From the NCBI RefSeq assembly GCF_047807365.1, contig NZ_JBLOUI010000056.1:1-12793 (forward strand): a DNA stretch of 12,793 bases, written 5' to 3'. Shown here piece by piece: positions 7,163 to 12,793 of this stretch; position 1 is the stretch's first letter, and every line of letters starts with the position of its first letter. The notes beneath the pieces were generated by a model. That model did not search any database and had not been told where the DNA came from. It saw nothing but the letters and a program-made list of their open reading frames with translations. The stretch comes from Peptacetobacter sp900539645. GTDB taxonomy: Bacteria; Bacillota; Clostridia; Peptostreptococcales; Peptostreptococcaceae. The position numbers and the translations under genes are program-made.

Positions 7163-7876
7163 TTAGTCTAGTAAGTTTTTTAGTAGTATTTCTCTGTTGT
7201 TTATAAACATTTCCGTTATTTTGTAGCTTTCTGTTTCTTCGTAGGTACATTTGTGTATTTTTCCGTCATCAAAGTTGTATATTTCAGCATCAGGTATTCC
7301 GAGTAGTATCGGCGAGTGAGTTACTATTATGAATTGTGCTCCTTCTTTTGCATATTTGTGTATTTCCATCAACAATGTCAACTGTCTTTGTGGCGATAAT
7401 GCTGCCTCAGGTTCGTCAAATATGTATAATCCATTTGGTCTAAGGCTATTTTGAGCCAATGCTAGGAAACTTTCTCCATGAGATCTTTCGTGATATTTTG
7501 CAGAAGGATGTAAATCGTCTGCATATTCTTCTTCCATTGTTGCAACATTGTAAAAGCTCTCTGCTCTTAGAAAATATCCGTATTTTTCTTTTCTAAATCC
7601 TTTTACAATCCTTATCGCATCACATAATTCTGAATGAGTGTCATGGGTAGAAAATGAGTAATTCTTCGTTCCTCCTTCAGGATTAAATCCATGAGAAACA
7701 GCTATTGCTTCAAGCAGAGTTGATTTCCCTGTACCATTTTCTCCTACAAAGAATGTGATTGGATTTGAAAATTCGAGACTTTCAACGTCTTTTAAAGCTT
7801 CAATTTTTCTAAGATAGCTATATTCTGGTATATTTCCCCATTCGAATTTAATTCCTCTGATAAATTGATTATTCAT
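7163..7876 (-). CDS. Small AAA/ABC-type ATPase (COG3910-like)
   Basis: A 237-residue stand-alone ATPase with ABC/SMC-type motifs: Walker A GENGTGKS (45-52), signature-like SHGES (132-136), Walker B YIFDEPE (151-157) and an H-loop histidine (THSPIL, His187). There are no membrane segments, no long coiled coil and no transporter partner nearby, so it is not part of a recognisable importer. Proteins of this type are widespread and mostly uncharacterised. The ATG start has GGAGGAG five bases upstream. It follows the GNAT gene on the same strand by 72 bases and may share its transcript. Related ATPases occur in phage-defence systems together with an effector, but no effector gene is next to it, so I do not propose that role. 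Confidence 0.85.
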   Translation of the reverse strand: MNNQFIRGIKFEWGNIPEYSYLRKIEALKDVESLEFSNPITFFVGENGTGKSTLLEAIAVSHGFNPEGGTKNYSFSTHDTHSELCDAIRIVKGFRKEKYGYFLRAESFYNVATMEEEYADDLHPSAKYHERSHGESFLALAQNSLRPNGLYIFDEPEAALSPQRQLTLLMEIHKYAKEGAQFIIVTHSPILLGIPDAEIYNFDDGKIHKCTYEETESYKITEMFINNREILLKNLLD

Positions 7877-7948
7877 ATCTTCTCCTCCAATCTATTTGTA
7901 TTTTTTAATACTTATTATTTCTATTTATTTTATTCTTCAAAACATGAT

Positions 7949-8467
7949 TTATATCTTATACTCTAAAAATGCTAATTCCTCTTTTATCAATCCTTCTAAT
8001 AGACTTTCATAATACCCAGCAATTCTAAATCCATTTTTCTTGTAAAGGCTCTTTGCTGGCTCATTGTGTGCATAGGTATCTATCCTAATAGCCTTGCATC
8101 CTAATTCTCTGGCAAATTCTTTTGCATAATCGACCATCTTCTGACCATATCCCCTACCTGCTTTCTGTGGTGGTATACAAAGTGTGTGAATAACAAGAAT
8201 TTCCTCGCCTTCTCCTGGATAAATCCAATCAATTTCTCCATATTCCTCAGCTTGAAAATGATTTAAAATCATACTCGCACAGATTTCTCCCTCTTCTTCA
8301 AGCACATACATAGTTCCTGTAGAAATCTTTTCCTGTGGAACTTTGATATTTGGGTATACTCCTAATTTCCAATTTGAATTGCTTCCATGTTTTTCCTCAT
8401 AAGTTAAAAGATCATTGTATGTATCTGCTATTGCATTTATATCTGACTCAACTGCTTTTCTTATCAT
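7949..8467 (-). CDS. GNAT-family N-acetyltransferase
   Basis: A 172-residue single-domain GNAT protein, expected to transfer acetyl from acetyl-CoA to an amine. Motif A is visible as the strand LVIHTLCIPP followed by the pyrophosphate loop QKAGRGYG (101-108). The C-terminal YKKNGFRIAGYY (142-153) is the usual motif B region. The ATG start has GGAGG (TTGGAGGGAAAGTT). The 118 bases upstream carry a TATAAT box and an unusual array of short repeats, so the gene seems to have its own regulated promoter. The substrate cannot be predicted. Confidence 0.87.
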   Translation of the reverse strand: MIRKAVESDINAIADTYNDLLTYEEKHGSNSNWKLGVYPNIKVPQEKISTGTMYVLEEEGEICASMILNHFQAEEYGEIDWIYPGEGEEILVIHTLCIPPQKAGRGYGQKMVDYAKEFARELGCKAIRIDTYAHNEPAKSLYKKNGFRIAGYYESLLEGLIKEELAFLEYKI

Positions 8468-8520
8468 AACTTTCCCTCCAATATTTAAACTATATTTTTT
8501 GAGATTTAGATTGATTTTTT

Positions 8521-8575
8521 ATTATACTGATATTTAAACCGACATTAATACCGATAATTTTTTATTTTACCGACA
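8521..8575 (-). promoter_or_regulatory. Promoter of the GNAT gene overlapped by a four-copy repeat array
   Basis: On the minus strand a TATAAT box (8526-8521) lies about 55 bases before the GNAT start; the -35 (ATTAAT, 17 bases away) is weak. Four copies of T(G/A)TC(G/A)GT, written ACYGAYA on plus, begin at 8526, 8538, 8550 and 8569. Three are spaced 12 bp. Two of them touch or sit between the -10 and -35 positions, as expected for a regulator binding site. Confidence 0.45.
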
Positions 8576-8585
8576 TTTTGTTAAC

Positions 8586-9479
8586 TTAACTATGTTTTTT
8601 ATCTGGCATACTCAACAACGCTAATGCCACGATTACTAGCATAATCCCTACAACTGATAAAACTGTAGGAATTTCTGAAAAGAAGATAACTCCAAAAATC
8701 ATTGCTGCAACTGGTTCTCCAGATGCCAAAATTGAAGCCATTCCCGCATCTATATATCTAATTGAGAAAGTATATAGAATGTATGGAAGTACCGATGTAC
8801 AAAGTGAATGTATCACTAAAAACACACTCATTTTCACAGGGTTTGCTACAACAACATCAGTTACCAATTTCCAATTTGTAAGCGGAATTACAACTAGCAT
8901 AACCATAAATAGACAATAAAATGTAGTTGTAAATGCGTGATATCCTCTTTCCATTGCAGTTTTACTTATAATTCCATAAAGTCCATAGAAAAATGCCCCT
9001 ATTGTTCCAACTATTATCCCTTTTACAGACCATCTCATAGTAGATGCAGATTCTAGCACTCCACTAGCAAGCACACATCCAGCTATTGCAATTGTCATGC
9101 AGATTACTTTCTTTGATGTAATTTTTTCCTTAAATAATATCGCCGCCATAAAAAGGACAAACACAGGTGAAAGGCTCAAGAGAACTGCTGCTAGCGACAA
9201 TGACAACTCACTTATCGCAAAATTATAGCAAATATTAAGCCCAAACATTCCAACTACTCCACCTGCTACAAAAATCCATAAATCCTTTAACTTTATCTTT
9301 AATAAATCCTTATCGTAAATTCCTAACCATACTGCAAGTATAAGCACTGCAAGAACTACCCTAACCGACACAACTGTATAACTATTCATTCCTAGCTCTG
9401 TAAGTTTCCTAACAAAAATTCCAGCAGAACCCCACATTGCCCCAGAAATTATCGGCATTAAATACAAAATCTGTTTCAA
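8586..9479 (-). CDS. EamA/DMT-superfamily transporter
   Basis: A 297-residue integral membrane protein with about ten hydrophobic helices in two homologous EamA halves (roughly 5-140 and 150-290). The N-terminal PIISGAMWGSAGIFVRKL and the start of the second half, GTIGAFFYGLYGIISK, are typical of drug/metabolite exporters. Such proteins usually export amino acids or other small metabolites. The start is a TTG at 9479, eight bases after AGGAGG; the next Met codon in frame lies inside the first helix. It begins 15 bases after the stop of the 95-residue gene, so the two are an operon. The substrate is unknown. Confidence 0.88.
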   Translation of the reverse strand: MKQILYLMPIISGAMWGSAGIFVRKLTELGMNSYTVVSVRVVLAVLILAVWLGIYDKDLLKIKLKDLWIFVAGGVVGMFGLNICYNFAISELSLSLAAVLLSLSPVFVLFMAAILFKEKITSKKVICMTIAIAGCVLASGVLESASTMRWSVKGIIVGTIGAFFYGLYGIISKTAMERGYHAFTTTFYCLFMVMLVVIPLTNWKLVTDVVVANPVKMSVFLVIHSLCTSVLPYILYTFSIRYIDAGMASILASGEPVAAMIFGVIFFSEIPTVLSVVGIMLVIVALALLSMPDKKHS

Positions 9480-9494
9480 ACTATCTCCCTCCTA

Positions 9495-9782
9495 TTAATT
9501 TTTTTGTTTTAATTTTTTTAGTTCTTTATATACATAATCCAATTCTTTATAAAATTCTTTTTCTTTTATTTCAGGTGTCAAACCCGGCTCATCAATATAA
9601 ATAATACATGCATCTGCAACAGTATCAAAAAATTTTCTTTTAAATATCTCATCATTACAGCAATTAGCATACTTACTATAAAAAGGCTCTGCTATATCAT
9701 AGTATTCTTCTTTTGTAATTTCTCCCTTGAGATATCTTCTTATCTGATTTAATATTTCTTTCTTAAATTTTATGTCATCCAT
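9495..9782 (-). CDS. Unrecognised 95-residue charged protein
   Basis: I do not recognise the family. The protein is small, soluble, rich in Lys, Glu and aromatic residues, and predicted mainly helical (RRYLKGEITKEEYYDIAEPF, then a C-terminal amphipathic segment DYVYKELKKLKQKN). It has two adjacent cysteines (NCCND). The ATG start has a good AAGGAG site eight bases upstream, and the coding frame is clean, so it is a real gene. It leads an operon with the EamA transporter 15 bases downstream. The size and helical make-up recall bacteriocin or contact-dependent-toxin immunity proteins, but this is only an impression and no toxin gene is visible. Confidence 0.7.
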   Translation of the reverse strand: MDDIKFKKEILNQIRRYLKGEITKEEYYDIAEPFYSKYANCCNDEIFKRKFFDTVADACIIYIDEPGLTPEIKEKEFYKELDYVYKELKKLKQKN

Positions 9783-9815
9783 CTTACATTCTCCTTACTA
9801 ATTCTCTCTTTAATA

Positions 9816-9844
9816 ATTATAGATATGTAGCAGAATTTTCCTAA
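9816..9844 (-). promoter_or_regulatory. Possible promoter of the small protein/EamA operon
   Basis: On the minus strand TATAAT (9821-9816) is 17 bases after TTAGGA (9844-9839) and about 35 bases before the 95-residue gene. The -10 is perfect and the -35 is weak. It lies downstream of the guaA terminator, as expected. Confidence 0.45.
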
Positions 9845-9877
9845 TTCATCTCTTCTTTATTTTAATTTAATTTCTTA

Positions 9878-9917
9878 TAAAAAAAGAGATGTACACAGGA
9901 AAACCTGCGACATCTCT
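9878..9917 (-). terminator. Intrinsic terminator of guaA
   Basis: On the minus strand AGAGATGT (9917-9910) pairs with ACATCTCT (9892-9885), with an inner CAGG/CCTG stem and a TTTT loop. A run of T follows at once. It starts about 19 bases after the guaA stop. Confidence 0.88.
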
Positions 9918-9935
9918 ATAATTCTTATATTAATC

Positions 9936-11228
9936 TTATTCCCATTCTATTGTTGCACTTGGTTTTGGACTTAAATCGTAGCAAACACGGTTAACGTTTT
10001 TAACTTCTTTAAGTATTCTATTAGTTATCTTGTCTAATACAGCCCAATCTATGTGCTCTATTGTAGCTGTCATAGCGTCTACAGTGTTTACGGCACGGAT
10101 TATTACTGGGTATTCGAAGCTTCTTGCGTTGTCTCTTACACCAACTGATTTAAAATCAGGAACAGCTGTGAAGTACTGCCATACAGTTTTGTCTAATCCA
10201 GCATTTGCAAATTCTTCTCTAAGTATTGCATCTGATTCACGAACAGCTTCTAATCTGTCTTTTGTTATAGCTCCAAGGCATCTAACACCAAGACCTGGTC
10301 CTGGGAATGGCTGTCTGTATACCATATCATGAGGTAGTCCTAATTCTACACCACAAGCACGAACTTCATCTTTGAATAAGTAGTATAGTGGTTCAACTAA
10401 TTCGAATCCTAAATCTTCTGGTAGTCCACCAACGTTGTGGTGAGATTTAACTACTTTAGCTGTTTTTGTTCCACTTTCTACTATATCAGGGTATATAGTT
10501 CCCTGTGCTAGGAAGTCTATTCCTTCTAATTTACGAGCTTCTTCTTCAAATACTCTTATGAATTCTGCTCCTATTATTTTTCTCTTTTCTTCAGGATCTG
10601 CTACACCTTCTAATTTTCCTAAGAATCTTTCTTCTGCATCTACATAGATAAGGTTCGCATCCATCTGGTTTTTAAATATTTCAACAACACTTTCAGATTC
10701 ACCTTTACGCATTAAACCGTGGTTAACGTGAACACATACTAACTGTTTTCCTATTGCTTTTATTAAAAGTGCTGCAACAACAGAACTGTCAACACCACCT
10801 GATAAAGCAAGTAATACTTTTTTATCTCCAACCTGGTTTCTTATTAATTCTACCTGGTCTTCTATAAAGTTTTTAACATTCCAGTTAGCTTCTGCTTTAC
10901 AAGTATCGAAAACAAATGCTTTTAAAGTTTCTTCATCTGGCATTTCATCGAATTTTGTTTCACATTTTGAAGTTGGGTGGTCTATTGAAATCATTGGGAA
11001 TCCTAATGTGTATAATTCTTCATTGATTTCTACTGCTTCTCCCTCTACTATTCTATTTTCCCCTCCAAATAGAACAATACCTTTTAAATTTTTTAATTCT
11101 TTTATTTCCTCAGCAGTTATATCGTGAGGGTATATTTCACTGTATACACCTAAATCACGTATAGCTCTAGCTAAGTTTGTGTTTTTTGTACTACCAAGGT
11201 CTAGAATTGCAATCATATCTTGTTTCAT
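9936..11228 (-). CDS. guaA: GMP synthetase with a degenerate, shortened glutaminase domain
   Basis: A 430-residue GuaA that aminates XMP to GMP using ATP. The synthetase part is intact: P-loop SGGVDSS (143-149), GTIYPDIVESG, KSHHNVGGLPED, YRQPFPGPGLG, and the C-terminal dimerisation/XMP-binding end CYDLSPKPSATIEWE. Bacterial GuaA is normally about 510-525 residues with a roughly 190-residue class I glutaminase at the N-terminus. Here that domain is about 115 residues. It begins normally (LDLGSTKNTNLARAIRDLGV, GIVLFGGEN), but where GICYGMQ with the catalytic Cys should be it reads ISIDHPTSKCE, and about 75-80 residues with the catalytic His and Glu are missing. The frame is continuous and otherwise well conserved, so this is not a pseudogene. 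It should need free ammonia or a separate amidotransferase subunit. The start has AAGGA 12 bases upstream, an unusually long spacing. Confidence 0.93.
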   Translation of the reverse strand: MKQDMIAILDLGSTKNTNLARAIRDLGVYSEIYPHDITAEEIKELKNLKGIVLFGGENRIVEGEAVEINEELYTLGFPMISIDHPTSKCETKFDEMPDEETLKAFVFDTCKAEANWNVKNFIEDQVELIRNQVGDKKVLLALSGGVDSSVVAALLIKAIGKQLVCVHVNHGLMRKGESESVVEIFKNQMDANLIYVDAEERFLGKLEGVADPEEKRKIIGAEFIRVFEEEARKLEGIDFLAQGTIYPDIVESGTKTAKVVKSHHNVGGLPEDLGFELVEPLYYLFKDEVRACGVELGLPHDMVYRQPFPGPGLGVRCLGAITKDRLEAVRESDAILREEFANAGLDKTVWQYFTAVPDFKSVGVRDNARSFEYPVIIRAVNTVDAMTATIEHIDWAVLDKITNRILKEVKNVNRVCYDLSPKPSATIEWE

Positions 11229-11253
11229 AGCTTAACATCATCCTTTTCTTATT

Positions 11254-11280
11254 AATCTAATATAATTTTATAATTAGATT
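11254..11280. repeat. Inverted repeat at the guaA transcription start
   Basis: AATCTAAT (11254-11261) and ATTAGATT (11273-11280) are perfect 8-bp inverted arms. On the minus strand they cover the last bases of the -10 box to about +18, so they could be an operator or a 5' hairpin of the guaA message. The DNA is very AT-rich here, so chance is possible. Confidence 0.4.
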
Positions 11281-11306
11281 GTATCTCATTTTTTGGCGAC
11301 ATACAA
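11278..11306 (-). promoter_or_regulatory. Sigma-A type promoter of guaA
   Basis: On the minus strand TTGTAT (11306-11301), a 17-base spacer and TACAAT (11283-11278) form a good vegetative promoter. The predicted leader is only about 40 bases, which leaves no room for a purine riboswitch. Confidence 0.7.
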
Positions 11307-11350
11307 TAAAAATATGCATTTCTTACGATAAAATTATAAAATTTCACGAA

Positions 11351-11399
11351 AAAAAGTGTGCTATACACCAAATTTTATTCGGTATTTAGCACACTTTTT
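11351..11399. terminator. Long-stem intrinsic terminator after the aldo/keto reductase fragment
   Basis: AAAAAGTGTGCTA (11351-11363) pairs perfectly with TAGCACACTTTTT (11387-11399), with ACC/GGT pairing inside the loop. On the minus strand seven T follow the GC part, and on plus five T. It lies about 50 bases after the stop of the reductase fragment and upstream of the guaA promoter, so its main role is on minus. Confidence 0.85.
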
Positions 11400-11450
11400 A
11401 TTGTCTAAATTGTTTAAAGTTCAATTTTTATCTTATTTCCACCTGACAAT

Positions 11451-11957
11451 TTACTCAAAATATTTAGCAACTCTCTTTAAATCTTCTCTAATTAATAATT
11501 GTTGTGGACACATCTTTTCACAAGCACCACATTCTTTACAATGGCTTGCTTTTGCATCATCAGACATCTTTGAATATTGCGCCTTAAAGCCATCTTTATC
11601 ATCATAAATAGAAGCATTGTTCCAATATTTGAAATTTGCTGGGATATTTACACCAAATGGACAGGGCATACAATATTCACATCCTGTACAACCATTTTTT
11701 GTACGTGAATGTAAAGTATCTGCAACTTTATTTACAATAGTCAATTCTTCTTTAGATAAATTTTTATAATTATTAAATGTTTTTAGATTATCTTCCACTT
11801 GAGCAAGTGTAGACATACCACTTAAAATCACCTTTACACCAGGTAATGTTCCAACATAACGCAATGCCCAAGAAGCTAATGTTGCTTCAACATTGTAGTC
11901 TTTAAATATTTTTGTAACATCTTCAGGTAATTTAGCCAATGAACCTGGTTCTAAAAA
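11451..11957 (-). pseudogene. C-terminal fragment of a [4Fe-4S] aldo/keto reductase, cut by an IS605-type element
   Basis: About 165 residues match the C-terminal part of ferredoxin-linked aldo/keto reductases (COG1453-like), which are normally about 370-390 residues. Seen are the last barrel segments (SLAKLPEDV, ASWALRYVGTLPGVKVILSGMS) and two cluster motifs: CTGCEYCMPC (the family's CxxCxYCMPCP) and CKECGACEKMC. The N-terminal two thirds are missing. Homology stops abruptly at about 11950, where the DNA becomes the untranslated 3' region of a tnpB element. The open frame runs on to an ATG at 11966 that lies in the element and has no ribosome site. There is no in-frame stop in the remainder, so the disruption is likely recent. 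The missing 5' part should lie to the right of the element, outside this window. Confidence 0.88.
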
Positions 11958-11982
11958 TATATACAAATGTACTCATTTTAGA
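11941..11982 (-). repeat. Probable right end of the tnpB element: terminal hairpin
   Basis: TCTAAAA and TTTTAGA (11950-11956 and 11976-11982) form a 7-bp stem with an inner TAC/GTA hairpin. An 11-base palindrome GAACCTGGTTC (11941-11951) overlaps its foot. A subterminal hairpin a few bases from the end is what IS200/IS605 Y1 transposases recognise. The exact end cannot be fixed without an empty site; it should lie within about 11940-11952. Confidence 0.55.
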
Positions 11983-12240
11983 TATTTCGCTCTTATTCTA
12001 TCTTTTGATAGTTTTAAGTCTTGGTTGAGCCAGTTATCTTGATAAAATTTCTATCTCGATTATCCCACAACCGTATTTTTTATTTATTTAAAGCATTTTA
12101 TCTAACCCCCGTCACCGATAAAACATACCCTCTATTTATCAACAGTTGGATAAATACAAAATATATTTGTGATTAAATAAAATATACTTTTAATCTATTT
12201 TTTTTTCTTAATTAATATAAATTTTATTAAATATTATTTA
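11950..12240 (-). ncRNA. Probable TnpB guide RNA (omegaRNA/reRNA) region
   Basis: The roughly 270 bases between the tnpB stop and the gene fragment have no reading frame but several hairpins: TATTTATC/GATAAATA (12133-12140 and 12149-12156, 8 bp), TTTTATC/GATAAAA (12096-12102 and 12117-12123) around a C-rich loop, CTATC/GATAG (11998-12002 and 12007-12011), and the terminal hairpin. Two locally GC-rich islands (about 12068-12018 and 12117-12104) stand out from very AT-rich surroundings, a sign of conserved RNA structure. In tnpB elements the guide RNA is made from the tnpB 3' end through the right end, with the adjoining host DNA as guide. The call is from position and structure, not from a covariance model. 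Confidence 0.65.
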
Positions 12241-12793
12241 CTTTATATCAGCAATTCTACTTTCTAGTATTTCCTTAACTTTCTTATAACTTGTAAACAT
12301 CTTTATTTCTTTATCATACTTTCTCTCTAAAATATTATTACTTGCATTTATATCTGCATGAATTTCTCCGCAATTATCACATGTGAACAAATCTCCATCT
12401 CTTACACCAAATCTTCCACATTTGCTACAAATTTGGCTTGTATACGCTGGATTTATGTATGTAAATTCAATACTATTTAATTTGAATTTGTATTCAAGTC
12501 TATCTCTTATGTATCCTTTAATCCATCTCGATAATTTTCTTTTTACAGATTTTGGATATCTGTCATCCCAATTTACGAAATCTAAATTTTCCATTACAAC
12601 TTCCTTAGGCTTTTCTGACTTTATAAATTCATTGATATTTTTATTGATGTAAGATTTAACTTTTTCATCGTGTTTATTTTTGTTTTTTCTGTATTTTTTC
12701 TTTCCTAAATTATTTTTAAGTATATTGTCTGCTTTTTTAGTGTTACCTTCTTCGAGGTATTTTCTTCTAAGTGCGAAAAATCTGTTTCGATTA
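12238..12793 (-). CDS. tnpB: TnpB RNA-guided nuclease, C-terminal part (partial)
   Basis: 185 residues are visible; the frame stays open to the window edge, so the 5' part is missing from view. The ATG at 12594 is internal, because the frame upstream of it is coding (RNRFFALRRKYLEEG near the edge, and KSEKPKEVV just before MENLDF). The visible part covers RuvC-II with the catalytic Glu (VVMENLDF), the zinc finger with CSKCG and CDNCG, and RuvC-III with the catalytic Asp (HADINASNNIL). These features identify TnpB, the compact ancestor of Cas12 nucleases, which uses the omegaRNA encoded at its own 3' end. The catalytic residues visible are intact, so the protein may be active. Confidence 0.92.
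   Translation of the reverse strand, partial: NRNRFFALRRKYLEEGNTKKADNILKNNLGKKKYRKNKNKHDEKVKSYINKNINEFIKSEKPKEVVMENLDFVNWDDRYPKSVKRKLSRWIKGYIRDRLEYKFKLNSIEFTYINPAYTSQICSKCGRFGVRDGDLFTCDNCGEIHADINASNNILERKYDKEIKMFTSYKKVKEILESRIADIK

Larger units (their letters stand above)
11950..12793 (-). mobile_element. IS605/IS1341-type tnpB element, truncated by the window edge
   Basis: It includes the 3' part of tnpB, the structured 3' region and the right end. The left end, any tnpA transposase, and any group I intron (as in clostridial IStrons) would lie beyond the right edge. No target duplication is expected for this family. It interrupts an aldo/keto reductase gene. Confidence 0.8.

Noticed and set aside
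7163..8467. A defence system formed by the small ATPase and the GNAT protein
   Set aside because: The ATPase is of a common stand-alone type, there is a 72-base gap, no nuclease or other effector is adjacent, and the GNAT protein looks like an ordinary single-domain enzyme, not a toxin with an antitoxin partner.
9936..11228. guaA as a frameshifted pseudogene
   Set aside because: The frame is continuous across the shortened domain and every synthetase motif is intact, with its own promoter and terminator.
11229..11450. Purine riboswitch upstream of guaA
   Set aside because: The leader from the predicted start is about 40 bases, and the hairpin further upstream is the terminator of the reductase fragment.
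11958..11966. ATG at 11966 as a genuine start of a short ferredoxin-like gene
   Set aside because: It has no ribosome site, lies inside the element's terminal hairpin, and the protein begins in the middle of an aldo/keto reductase barrel.
1..12793. CRISPR arrays, tRNA or rRNA genes
   Set aside because: No regularly spaced repeats of CRISPR length and no tRNA or rRNA-like sequence were seen on either strand.

Overview
The window is AT-rich, with purine-rich ribosome binding sites (AAGGAG/GGAGG), A/T-ending codons, several TTG starts and an anaerobic enzyme repertoire (glycyl radical enzyme, ferredoxin-type clusters). This points to an obligately or facultatively anaerobic low-GC Firmicute, most likely a clostridium; Peptostreptococcaceae is my best guess, but nothing here proves the family. 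It reads as chromosome with one mobile element at the right edge.

Layout. Positions 1-160 hold a large inverted repeat, a possible start of a gene leaving the window to the left, and the terminator of the next operon. Positions 165-1764 (minus) are a two-gene unit: an FMN-dependent reductase followed by an S58/P1-family self-processing peptidase. Positions 1965-7100 form the metabolic core: a DeoR-family regulator (+), a glycyl radical activating enzyme (-), a YbiW-type glycyl radical enzyme (+) and a fructose-6-phosphate-aldolase (FSA) type enzyme (+). As I recall the E. coli work, YbiW opens the ring of 1,5-anhydroglucitol-6-phosphate to 1-deoxyfructose-6-phosphate, and FSA splits this to hydroxyacetone and glyceraldehyde-3-phosphate. 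The same gene set here suggests a complete intracellular radical glycolysis module. The same 15-base operator-like word occurs in front of the regulator gene and in the divergent region between activase and radical enzyme, with a second half-site 22 bp downstream in both places, so the DeoR protein is probably the local regulator.

Positions 7163-9782 (minus) hold four ordinary accessory genes: a small SMC/ABC-like ATPase, a GNAT acetyltransferase preceded by a phased repeat array, an EamA/DMT exporter, and an unrecognised 95-residue protein. Positions 9936-11228 (minus) encode a GMP synthetase with an intact ATP-pyrophosphatase and dimerisation part but a shrunken glutaminase domain that lacks the catalytic cysteine. 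It is predicted to use free ammonia or an unidentified partner.

Positions 11451-12793 (minus) show an IS605/IS1341-type tnpB element cut off by the right edge. Its 3' end abuts the C-terminal fragment of an iron-sulfur aldo/keto reductase gene, which it apparently split. The roughly 290 bases between tnpB and the gene fragment carry several hairpins and fit a TnpB guide RNA (omegaRNA/reRNA) and the right transposon end.
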